Virus record (IMG/VR): IMGVR_UViG_3300023237_000027
Location: 1-40,200 of that record
DNA from: a virus
Direction: 5' to 3' (one strand)
Length of the DNA stretch: 40,200 nucleotides
The stretch's first letter is position 1. Each line of letters begins with the position of its first letter. A program made the translations under genes and the position numbers. The notes below the pieces were generated by a model. That model was not told the origin of the DNA, made no database searches, and worked only from the letters and a program-made list of their open reading frames with translations. This document shows positions 30,250 through 37,879 of the stretch, piece by piece.

Positions 30250-30351
30250 ATGACATTGTGGACTCGATATTGTAGAGCTCATGCACAACAAGACTATCAT
30301 AAGGCTTGTATGCTTAAATTGTTTCTGTTACGTGCATTTGTACACTACTAA
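30250..30351 (+). CDS. Riboswitch-controlled mini-protein (33 aa, 'downstream peptide')
   Basis: ATG 30250 opens a 33-codon ORF that begins MTLWTRYCRAHAQQDYHKAC and ends LRAFVHY-stop. A very strong AAGGAGG (30235-30241) sits 8 nt upstream, the best ribosome binding site in the neighbourhood. The peptide is basic (Arg, Lys and His throughout), with two Cys, several aromatic residues and a hydrophobic middle (MLKLFLL). Downstream-peptide RNAs in cyanobacteria and marine sequences are named for exactly this kind of short ORF. In cyanobacteria some glutamine riboswitches control small basic glutamine-synthetase inactivating factors. Whether this peptide acts on a host enzyme is speculation. A terminator follows 17 nt after the stop, giving a self-contained late transcript of about 270 nt. 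Confidence 0.68.
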   Translation: MTLWTRYCRAHAQQDYHKACMLKLFLLRAFVHY

Positions 30352-30368
30352 TAAGTAAGCATCAATTT

Positions 30369-30395
30369 AAGGGATCGAAATTTGATCCCTTTCTT
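30369..30395 (+). terminator. Rho-independent terminator after the mini-protein
   Basis: AAGGGATC (30369-30376) pairs with GATCCCTT (30384-30391) around a 7-nt loop, followed by TCTT. It closes the riboswitch transcript before the next late promoter. Confidence 0.75.
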
Positions 30396-30409
30396 ATGGC
30401 TTCATAATC

Positions 30410-30417
30410 TATAAATA
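30410..30417 (+). promoter_or_regulatory. T4-type late promoter for the 144-aa structural gene
   Basis: Perfect TATAAATA (context TATAAATACTACTG). The start codon is 115 nt away. Confidence 0.7.
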
Positions 30418-30418
30418 C

Positions 30419-30532
30419 TACTGTTCAGTAGTTAGGTAAACAGGAAAATTTTTCCTGTCCAAACTGACTTATGCTGTTCCCACAGCGTAGCGACTAGAAC
30501 TCGCATTGGACTTCTTAACAAGGAGAAAACAA
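30419..30532 (+). other. Structured 5' leader of about 110 nt
   Basis: After the late promoter the leader holds an ACTACTG-TT-CAGTAGT inverted repeat and an ACAGGAAA/TTTCCTGT hairpin (30440-30458). A CTGT...ACAG stem follows near 30474-30485. An AAGGAG site precedes the ATG at 30533. I do not recognise a riboswitch family. Confidence 0.4.
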
Positions 30533-30967
30533 ATGGGAAGACCTATTAAAACTGCCGAATCAGTTGGCGGCAATCTTAAAGTAGCATCAGCATCAACAGC
30601 ATTACCAATTGGTTCAAATGCTCTAAGTGGCAATCAAATAGTTATGAAAGCATACATTACAGGCGGTAGTGTTCAAGACACAACACTAGTTCTACAAAAA
30701 GGAACAAAGAAATTCCGTTGTACAAATAGTGATGGAACCGAGTCTCTGCAATTAACATCAGTAGTGCATGGTTCATTAGCACAAGGACAATGTCAGATTA
30801 CTGGTACAGATAGTGCCGGTGGTACTTACTTTGCAAGTAAAATTACAGGACGTCATTTTCATGTAGGCAATCTTGGAACAGGATCACAATTTGCAGTTGG
30901 TGATAAGGCTTTATTAGTCGCATCAGGACCAGAAGCAAATGTAAGTGTTTCAGTACCGAACAGTTAA
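30533..30967 (+). CDS. Small virion-type protein after gp23 (144 aa)
   Basis: The start was set at ATG 30533 because AAGGAG lies 8 nt upstream. The longer frame from TTG 30506 has no such site. The product begins MGRPIKTAESVGGNLKVAS, an opening common among small structural proteins of marine T4-like phages. It continues as a beta-rich, Gly/Ser/Thr-rich sequence (LVLQKGTKKFRCTNSDGTES, then FASKITGRHFHVGNLGTGSQ). No enzymatic motif is visible. It is probably a virion surface or decoration protein, judged from its own late promoter and its place after gp23. Function is not established. Confidence 0.68.
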   Translation: MGRPIKTAESVGGNLKVASASTALPIGSNALSGNQIVMKAYITGGSVQDTTLVLQKGTKKFRCTNSDGTESLQLTSVVHGSLAQGQCQITGTDSAGGTYFASKITGRHFHVGNLGTGSQFAVGDKALLVASGPEANVSVSVPNS

Positions 30968-30982
30968 TATTTTTTTAACAGT

Positions 30983-31019
30983 AAAGGCTACAGTGATAAT
31001 TACAGTGTAGCCTTTTTTT
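30983..31019 (+). terminator. Rho-independent terminator overlapping the next gene's start
   Basis: AAAGGCTACA (30983-30992) pairs with TGTAGCCTTT, followed by a T-run to 31019. The ATG of the next gene is the very next codon (31020). Confidence 0.82.
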
Positions 31020-31604
31020 ATGACACCAATAGCATTTATTATCGGAAACGGACGTAGCAGACTAGATGTAGACCTTAATACACTACGAGGTCGAGGCATG
31101 ACCTACGGCTGTAATGCACTATACCGGGACTTTGTTCCTGACGTACTGATAGCAACTGATAACGGTATTGCTAAAGAAATACAAGAATCAGGATATGCTA
31201 ACACAAATAGATTCTATACCAGAAGACCACAAGAAGGATCAGGAGCGAAACCTATAGAATACAATTATGGATGGTCAAGTGGACAAGTTGCACTAAGTTA
31301 TGCCGCCCACGCAAAGCACAGTTATTTGTATATGATTGGATTTGATTTAGCAGGGCTTGACAGCAATACCAAGTTTAATAATGTATATGCAGGCACTGAC
31401 CACTATAAAAGATCGGAAGAGCGAGCAACATTTTACGGTAACTGGTTAAAACAGATACATCAAACAGCTACAGAGTTTAAAAATACAAGGTTTGTTAGGG
31501 TAATTTCAGAGTCTGGATATGAGCCACCAGAGCTTGGTCCTTTAAAAAACCTGCAACACATGTCTACAACTGACTTTAAAACTGTACTAAATACATTGAA
31601 ATAG
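31020..31604 (+). CDS. DUF115/MptE-like glycan-associated protein (194 aa)
   Basis: The N-terminal part reads AFIIGNGRSRLDVDLNTLRG, then MTYGCNALYRDFVPDVLIAT with a following DNGIAKEI. This is the nucleotide-sugar-binding-like pattern of DUF115 / 6-hydroxymethylpterin pyrophosphokinase MptE-like proteins, often linked to sialic acid or other surface glycans. Residues 85-130 (GWSSGQVALSYAAHAKHSYL, then YMIGFDL) complete the fold. The protein may act on host or virion sugars, perhaps in one pathway with the NeuD-like acyltransferase at 20298. The ATG directly follows a terminator T-run and has no ordinary ribosome binding site. The start is kept because family members begin with this strand. 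Confidence 0.68.
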   Translation: MTPIAFIIGNGRSRLDVDLNTLRGRGMTYGCNALYRDFVPDVLIATDNGIAKEIQESGYANTNRFYTRRPQEGSGAKPIEYNYGWSSGQVALSYAAHAKHSYLYMIGFDLAGLDSNTKFNNVYAGTDHYKRSEERATFYGNWLKQIHQTATEFKNTRFVRVISESGYEPPELGPLKNLQHMSTTDFKTVLNTLK

Positions 31605-31615
31605 GTAGAAAAAGA

Positions 31616-32269
31616 ATGTCCACAACCAAACGAGTTTCCGGTGATTACCATATAAGTTCAGTAGATGTAAGTACTGATAATGTTATTATTACGACACACA
31701 CAGTTACGGTTAACGGTAACCTAACAGTTACGGGAACAACTACATCTGTTGAAACAACTAACACAGAAGTATCAGATAACACAATTACGCTTAATAGTGG
31801 CGAGGCTGGTGCGGGCGTTACTGCTGGAACAAGTGGTATTGAAGTTGAACGAGGATCTTTAACAAACGCTAAATTTGTTTTTGATGAAACATCGGACACC
31901 TGGCAAGTTGATAACGGAACAGGATCATTAGCCACTGTTCTTACGGTAGGCGGTGCAGGTATTGCCAGCGTTGTTGAAGACACAACGCCCCAACTAGGCG
32001 GTAATTTAGACATTAACGGTTTTAATATTACTAGTTCAAGATCCAACGAGGATGTCGTTATTGATCCTAATGGCACTGGTAAACTGGAAGTAGCAAGTGA
32101 ACTAAAATTATTGGAAGTAGGGAGCGATCCCTCAGCAGTAGCAACACATACTTTTGTTTATGCAAAGAATCCGGGTGCAGGGCAAACAGGATTATATGTA
32201 GCAAACGCTACAAGAACAGACGAAGTAGCCTCAAATAAGAGAGCTAGATTATACGGATTAATTTTTTAA
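31616..32269 (+). CDS. Fibre-type structural protein (217 aa)
   Basis: This beta-strand protein is rich in Thr, Val, Gly, Asn and Ser. It contains NLTVTGTTTSVETTNTEVSD, then VEDTTPQLGGNLDINGFNIT and VVIDPNGTGKLEVAS, phrases also found in the large fibre gene at 37880. This shared vocabulary marks tail-fibre or adhesin shafts in marine phages. It starts 11 nt after the DUF115-like gene and is followed by another small gene after 12 nt, so it lies in the fibre operon. Exact position in the virion is unknown. Confidence 0.68.
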   Translation: MSTTKRVSGDYHISSVDVSTDNVIITTHTVTVNGNLTVTGTTTSVETTNTEVSDNTITLNSGEAGAGVTAGTSGIEVERGSLTNAKFVFDETSDTWQVDNGTGSLATVLTVGGAGIASVVEDTTPQLGGNLDINGFNITSSRSNEDVVIDPNGTGKLEVASELKLLEVGSDPSAVATHTFVYAKNPGAGQTGLYVANATRTDEVASNKRARLYGLIF

Positions 32270-32281
32270 TAGGAACATAGA

Positions 32282-32590
32282 ATGGCAATAGAAAATACAG
32301 CAGTAGGTGCTACCAATACAGACATTTACACCTCAACCGGAGAGACTTGTGCTATAACCATGTATTTTTGTAACTATAGCGGTGCAGGTAGGACTATATC
32401 TTTATACGTAGTACCTAGCGGAGACAGTGCCGATAATACTACTATTATTATTAAAGATGTTGCAATTACTGCATCCGACACATATATATTATCTGGTGAC
32501 AGGATAATTCTTGATAATGGCGACAAAGTTATTGCCATTGCTGACGCAGGCTCGGCTATAACTGCAACAGTAAGTTATGTGAGCGTATAA
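32282..32590 (+). CDS. Small beta-rich fibre-cluster protein (102 aa)
   Basis: I do not recognise a named family. The sequence is beta-rich, with a Tyr/Thr/Asp-rich pattern (CAITMYFCNYSGAGRTISLY, then VVPSGDSADNTTIIIKDVAI) ending in TATVSYVSV. It reads like a single fibre or decoration domain. The stop overlaps the next ATG by one base (TAATG), so it is co-translated with the following fibre protein. Confidence 0.6.
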   Translation: MAIENTAVGATNTDIYTSTGETCAITMYFCNYSGAGRTISLYVVPSGDSADNTTIIIKDVAITASDTYILSGDRIILDNGDKVIAIADAGSAITATVSYVSV

Positions 32591-33009
32591 TGGCTAAACC
32601 AGGAAAATACGTAAAGAATCCTGAAGTTGCTGGTGCTGGTGCTGGTGCGATTAGGATACCGGTAGGAACATCAGCTGATCGACCTACAGCGCCAATAAAC
32701 GGACAGTTACGCTACAATACAACAGCTAACGTGATGGAGATGTATGTTAACAGTGCATGGGCGACACTTGGTGTAGTTGGCTTAGTGACTATCACAAAAG
32801 ACACATTTACCGGTGACGGTTCCACCACAGCATACACGATGTCAATTAGTGTTGCAAACGAGCAAGATATTATTGTGCATGTTGGTAATGTTCACCAAAA
32901 CCCAGATGTTGCTTACACAATAAGTGGGACCACACTTACATTTACGAGTCCTCCACCAGATACGCATACAATTATAGTACAGCACGGTTACAATAGTACT
33001 AGTGCGTAA
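32590..33009 (+). CDS. Fibre-cluster protein with repeated tail-fibre domain (139 aa)
   Basis: It contains IRIPVGTSADRPTAPINGQL, then RYNTTANVMEMYVNSAWATL, the 'P..G..RYN..t...E.Y....W..L' module widespread in phage fibres. A DTFTGDGSTTAYTMSI module follows. Both modules recur in the gene at 36409 (SGSTGDIRVNTSTGYLEYYD; DTFAGDSSTVVFTLS). It overlaps the previous gene by one base and precedes the large PKD protein by 10 nt. Confidence 0.68.
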   Translation: MAKPGKYVKNPEVAGAGAGAIRIPVGTSADRPTAPINGQLRYNTTANVMEMYVNSAWATLGVVGLVTITKDTFTGDGSTTAYTMSISVANEQDIIVHVGNVHQNPDVAYTISGTTLTFTSPPPDTHTIIVQHGYNSTSA

Positions 33010-33019
33010 AGGATAAAAC

Positions 33020-36000
33020 ATGGCAATTGGCAGAATATCAGGAGCCATGCTAAAATCTAACCTAGAACGTTTAGGTGTGGATATTGCAGTAGACACTGAT
33101 TTATTATACCTAGATGTTACTAACAATCGCATTGGTATTAATGAAGCAAGTCCTACCAAAAGCCTACAAGTCGATAACGTTACTATAGAAGGCAGTCAGA
33201 TACGAAGCACAAGCGGTGCTTTAGACTTGGGATCTAATAGTAATATTTCAGTAACAGGCGGATCCAATGGACAAGTTTTAACAACTGATGGTAGCGGCAA
33301 CTTAACCTGGACATCTATTAGTTCAGACGGTCTGACTATAAATTTGGGCATTCCAGAAGATAGCTCATGGTCTGATGGAGCAATTAACACTTGGTCAGAA
33401 TCTACATTGTTGTCTAATGCACATGATGACACCAACGAGTGTATGCTTAATATTATTAACAACACAGCCGTTGCTAACATGGACTTTACTGCTGATGTAA
33501 CATCAGGTGGTGCTGGTACATCAGTTACGCTAACTATTATTACTGCCGGGAATCCTAATAGGTATGACATTACCTGGGGCGATGGCGATACCGACTCAAA
33601 CCAAACTGATTCAACGCCAACGCACACTTATGCTACTAATTCAGGATCACCATTCGATATTACTGTTAGAGCATATAATAATGGTGGTAGTGGTACTTGT
33701 AGCGAAACAAGTAAGACACGTACATCATACATTATTATATACACAGCAGATCCTGTTGTAACTTTTGCGGCCTATACAGCAAGCTCAGGTGGGAGTGCTA
33801 TTACACAATGGGACGATGGCGACACAGTTTACTTTGAAAATACAACCACAAACACAAGTGGTGCAACAGTTCAGTATACTTGGGACTGGGGCGACGGTAG
33901 TAGTGACGATGTAGTATCGAGCGATGCATCTGCAGGTGGAGTAGGCGGCGCCAGAATAGCACATACATTTACTGCCAGCACAGAACAAGAACAAACAAGA
34001 ACAGTAACACTTACATTGGATAGTCACAGCACGGCATTGCCTGCATCTGTACCAACAAGTGACAATACTGCTCATAAAATTTATGACACACATACCCCAA
34101 CAGTGTCGTTAAGTGCATCTACGGGCGTTAACGAAGAAGGAACAAGTGGATTACCAATTACGTTTACTAATAATACAGAAAGCTCAATTGGTAGTTTTGC
34201 AACATATGGTATCCAATACCAGTATCAATGGGGTGACGGCACATCCGATAATACAGTAAACGTTGGATCAGGAAGTAGCGGAGATACTGGTGGCACAATT
34301 AGCCACACATTTGCGTTAAGCTCAGGTGACCAAGCAGATGGAACAGCGCAGGACTTTACTGGTAACCTAAGAGTTATTAGCAACCATACTAGTTCACCGT
34401 TTATTAGTTCAACATTTACGGTACACGTAGAGCCAGATGTTAGAGCAAACATTGCGGCAACAGCAGTAACAATTAGTGATAGAAATGGTGACAACCAGTA
34501 TGACTTGTATGACTTTACAGATTTAAGTGGCAACAATCGTGCGCTAGTACGTGCAACTAATACATCACAAAATGGTGATGATTATGAATACGATTGGGCA
34601 GACGGTGGCACAAACGATACCGTCACAGAAGATGGATCAGCGTCAGGTAGTATAGGAGCAACATTAGATCATAACTATGCAGGCGAATCAACAGACAACT
34701 ATAATTTAAGTTTTACTGCAAATGGCCAACCAGACATTACGTTACAAACAGATACTGATAGTAGTATAACATTTACATTAAACGCTGTGCCTTCAACACC
34801 GGCTAATTTAAGCACAAAGTCAATCACACTGTCTGACAGTGTACAAGGAACAAGTCCAAAACTATGTGCTTCCTTTACAGACAACAGTGATTCAAATCCT
34901 CTAAGTGCAGGTGCAAGTCTGCAAACTACCACAGCAAGAAGGTACACCTCAGGTACTATTGATACAAGTGTTGTAGACAATGCTTATAACGGAGCATCAG
35001 GAACACTAAGTGCTAGTATTAACGGTGTTACTACAGGCAGCAAAGCATTTAGCACATCAACAGGAGAAAATGGAACGTTTACAAGTCTTGTTGTTAGTGG
35101 ACAACTTGATGCACACGATAGCATCAGCTCAAGTACGTATCCAACAGGATTCTATCAAACATTTGACGCTAAAATTACACAAGCACTTAGCAGTTATACT
35201 GTGGGTGTTAATGATCAGAGACTTGAACACAGTGCAACAGGTAATACAAATTATGTAAGTGTTGTATATGATGATATTACAAGTGTACCAAGTATAGTGT
35301 CCGCAGGTACGCTAATTGAAGGCACAGGTGGAACTAAACGATATATTTCGGGTATTCCATATTACAATTCAGGATCGCCAACAGTTGTTTTGAGCAGTGT
35401 ACAAATAAGCAACCTGACAGGACAAGCATATTCGGATGTGTCTAATCCTGTTGAAGTAGATTCTGCATCAAATCAAGAAGGCACATCAAGTGCAGGAACA
35501 ACCGATACTGATTACAGCTATAGCAATATAGATGGCGCAAGTACTATGTTGTCGGTCGGTATACCAGTTACAGACACAGGGGTTGGCGGAGCATACACAA
35601 TAGGTAACTTAACTATTCCTATTACAGCCAGTTCAGTAAGAACAATAGACAGAGTTCAGGTACGTGCGAGGAACTGTAATGGTGTAGGTAGTTACAGTGC
35701 AAACACAACCAACGTACAAGTACACAAGTCAGCACAAAGTGGTATCAGTGAGATTGCTGTTGCAGTGTCTGACGATTTAGGAGCAGGATTTGACGATGAT
35801 GGTGTTAGGGTATTCGATTTTAGTGCCGCTACAACAGACAACCCAAGTTACACTGGCTCAACCAATTTCTACACAAACAGTCCTTACACAGAAGCAAGCG
35901 ACCTTGGTGTTGAAGGCACAAAAGAAGCAACTATTAGATTAGGTGTTTTGAAGTATGATGTTACAGATTATAGTTCAGGATATCTTCCAGTAGGCCCAGA

Positions 36001-36409
36001 CAGAAGCAGTGACACCGGAACACAATACTTTACATTTGCATTTAGACGTACCACAATGGCAAACTTTGACATTAACATAACAAGTGCAAGCATTGCAGGG
36101 TTATGGATAGCGGCACCGGGTACTGGTATTGATTCAGCGTCAGGGATTAACGGCTGGCTAGACGCAAGTACAACGTATGGCGGCTCAGGTGTACCGGGCT
36201 CTAACACAGGCAGTGGTGGTAATGGATCTAATGGATGTGCGTTTACATCTGGCGATAGAATTGCTGCCAGCACGTCACTTAGTGGTGGTTATACAATGAC
36301 ACTTGGTAGTGAGAACGGCACGAACGCAACAGGCAATGTTGTGTTGGTAAGAATAGCATTAACAAGTGGTCAAAGTGTCACAGCACTCAGCGTAGGAGTG
36401 GCAAGCTAA
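33020..36409 (+). CDS. Large adhesin/fibre protein with PKD-like domains (1129 aa)
   Basis: The N-terminal 100 residues are a fibre-attachment type region (MAIGRISGAMLKSNLERLGV, then TSGALDLGSNSNISVTGGSN). Four PKD/Ig-like domains follow, marked by Trp-Gly-Asp-Gly motifs near residues 186 (ITWGDGDTD), 288 (WDWGDGSSD), 403 (YQWGDGTSD) and 524 (DWADGGTND), each followed by the usual HTF/HTY strand. The C-terminal half is Ser/Thr/Gly-rich with further beta domains. PKD domains in virion proteins often bind cell-surface sugars, so a role in host attachment is likely but inferred. The last base overlaps the next ATG. Confidence 0.75.
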   Translation: MAIGRISGAMLKSNLERLGVDIAVDTDLLYLDVTNNRIGINEASPTKSLQVDNVTIEGSQIRSTSGALDLGSNSNISVTGGSNGQVLTTDGSGNLTWTSISSDGLTINLGIPEDSSWSDGAINTWSESTLLSNAHDDTNECMLNIINNTAVANMDFTADVTSGGAGTSVTLTIITAGNPNRYDITWGDGDTDSNQTDSTPTHTYATNSGSPFDITVRAYNNGGSGTCSETSKTRTSYIIIYTADPVVTFAAYTASSGGSAITQWDDGDTVYFENTTTNTSGATVQYTWDWGDGSSDDVVSSDASAGGVGGARIAHTFTASTEQEQTRTVTLTLDSHSTALPASVPTSDNTAHKIYDTHTPTVSLSASTGVNEEGTSGLPITFTNNTESSIGSFATYGIQYQYQWGDGTSDNTVNVGSGSSGDTGGTISHTFALSSGDQADGTAQDFTGNLRVISNHTSSPFISSTFTVHVEPDVRANIAATAVTISDRNGDNQYDLYDFTDLSGNNRALVRATNTSQNGDDYEYDWADGGTNDTVTEDGSASGSIGATLDHNYAGESTDNYNLSFTANGQPDITLQTDTDSSITFTLNAVPSTPANLSTKSITLSDSVQGTSPKLCASFTDNSDSNPLSAGASLQTTTARRYTSGTIDTSVVDNAYNGASGTLSASINGVTTGSKAFSTSTGENGTFTSLVVSGQLDAHDSISSSTYPTGFYQTFDAKITQALSSYTVGVNDQRLEHSATGNTNYVSVVYDDITSVPSIVSAGTLIEGTGGTKRYISGIPYYNSGSPTVVLSSVQISNLTGQAYSDVSNPVEVDSASNQEGTSSAGTTDTDYSYSNIDGASTMLSVGIPVTDTGVGGAYTIGNLTIPITASSVRTIDRVQVRARNCNGVGSYSANTTNVQVHKSAQSGISEIAVAVSDDLGAGFDDDGVRVFDFSAATTDNPSYTGSTNFYTNSPYTEASDLGVEGTKEATIRLGVLKYDVTDYSSGYLPVGPDRSSDTGTQYFTFAFRRTTMANFDINITSASIAGLWIAAPGTGIDSASGINGWLDASTTYGGSGVPGSNTGSGGNGSNGCAFTSGDRIAASTSLSGGYTMTLGSENGTNATGNVVLVRIALTSGQSVTALSVGVAS

Positions 36410-37692
36410 TGGCTATATCAGATACACAAAAAGTTGATTACTTGTGGAAGAAACTAGGTTACTCAGCAACTAAATCAGACACAAACGCTAACAAAAAAGC
36501 ACCAAACGAAGCGATAGCCAGCCCGCTGTTAATGCGGTTTGATACAATGTGGTCGCAAAGTGGAAATATTCCCGCCACATTGCCAGGTAGTAGCTCAAGC
36601 GTAGTTACAGTATACCCAACAAGCGCACCGAGTGAGTGTACTCTTGATGGCACATCTACTGCCAATAGAACTTGGAAAACAGGATTAATTAATTGGATTA
36701 GCCCGGAGTTTGGGTCAACGTATCAAGCAAAAATTTATATTCATACTGCTAGTGATGCCGCAGGAGCATCAGGCGGCGACCAAGTATTTGCAACTGGTTC
36801 AGGCAATGATGACGAATGGTTCTTCGATTATCAGTCTGGCGTACTGCACTTTATTGGTGATAACTTACCCAACGGCATTAGTTTTTCAGGCAAGAGTGTT
36901 TACATAAGTGGCGGAAGATATATAGGAAACATAGGCACTGGGCTGAACGCAACTGACTTTGGTGACTTCACCACAAGTGGGTCACCACAAACAACTTTAA
37001 CTAGTGCTGTAACAAACTCCGATATAGGTTTAGATCCTAACGGAACTGGTCAAGTTATAATCAATGGCACTAATGCATTAACTGTGCCCTCAGGGACTAC
37101 TGCACAGCGACCAAGTGGTAGTACAGGTGATATACGTGTTAATACTTCTACTGGTTATTTAGAATACTACGATGGCAGTGATTGGCAAGACTTGGCCCCT
37201 GCCACAGGTAGTCATACGTTAGATACTTTTGCTGGTGACAGCAGTACAGTAGTTTTTACACTGAGTGCATCAACAACAACTAACGATGTGCTTATAACAC
37301 ACAATGGTGTTGTGCAAGTAGCAACGACAGCATTTTCAATATCAGGAACCACACTAACATACACAGAAGCACCCCGGTCAGGCGACGTTATTGAAGTACG
37401 ATATCTTAGTACTGCTTATAGTCCAGGTAGTGTTATTAAAGATGCAGACAATGACACAAAAATACAGACTGAAGAAACAGCAGACGGGGATACAATACGT
37501 TTTGATGCCGCTGGCACAGAAGTCGCAACAATGACCGATACTGTTACTGCATTTGCAACAGCAGTAAGAGTCGCTAACATGACCACTACTGCTAGGAACG
37601 CACTGAGTCCTGCAAACGGATGGGTAATTTACAATACGTCTGATAACAAATTTCAGGGGTATGCAAACGGTGTTTGGGTAAATTTTCACTAA
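36409..37692 (+). CDS. Tail-fibre-type protein (427 aa)
   Basis: The N-terminus (QKVDYLWKKLGYSATKSDTN) is typical of a family of structural proteins in marine T4-like phages. A beta domain with YQSGVLHFIGDNLPNGISF follows near residue 145. The C-terminal half carries the same fibre modules as the 139-aa protein (GTTAQRPSGSTGDIRVNTST, then YLEYYDGSDWQDL and LDTFAGDSSTVVFTLSAS). It is translated by one-base overlap from the PKD protein. Probably a fibre or a fibre connector. Confidence 0.7.
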   Translation: MAISDTQKVDYLWKKLGYSATKSDTNANKKAPNEAIASPLLMRFDTMWSQSGNIPATLPGSSSSVVTVYPTSAPSECTLDGTSTANRTWKTGLINWISPEFGSTYQAKIYIHTASDAAGASGGDQVFATGSGNDDEWFFDYQSGVLHFIGDNLPNGISFSGKSVYISGGRYIGNIGTGLNATDFGDFTTSGSPQTTLTSAVTNSDIGLDPNGTGQVIINGTNALTVPSGTTAQRPSGSTGDIRVNTSTGYLEYYDGSDWQDLAPATGSHTLDTFAGDSSTVVFTLSASTTTNDVLITHNGVVQVATTAFSISGTTLTYTEAPRSGDVIEVRYLSTAYSPGSVIKDADNDTKIQTEETADGDTIRFDAAGTEVATMTDTVTAFATAVRVANMTTTARNALSPANGWVIYNTSDNKFQGYANGVWVNFH

Positions 37693-37696
37693 TTAA

Positions 37697-37866
37697 CTAA
37701 ATACTGATGTGAAGAGTGCAATGCTCTTACTTAACCTAAAATAATTATTCTCCCATAATAATACGCTATTTGCTAAATTGGCAACGTCGAACCATTTTGG
37801 ACTTTTTTGGTAAATAATATTACTATCTATACTCAGATGAGGTAGATTGAATTTTTAGCTAAAAAT
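37697..37866 (+). promoter_or_regulatory. Late promoter-like box and structured leader of the last fibre gene
   Basis: CTAAATAC (37697-37704) resembles the late box. It is followed by an AAGAG/CTCTT hairpin (about 37712-37730), a second TAAATAAT near 37811 and a perfect 16-bp palindrome ATTTTTAGCTAAAAAT at 37851-37866. The palindrome directly precedes the AGGGAG ribosome binding site, so when folded it could affect initiation. Confidence 0.45.
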
Positions 37867-37879
37867 TAGGGAGAAACAA

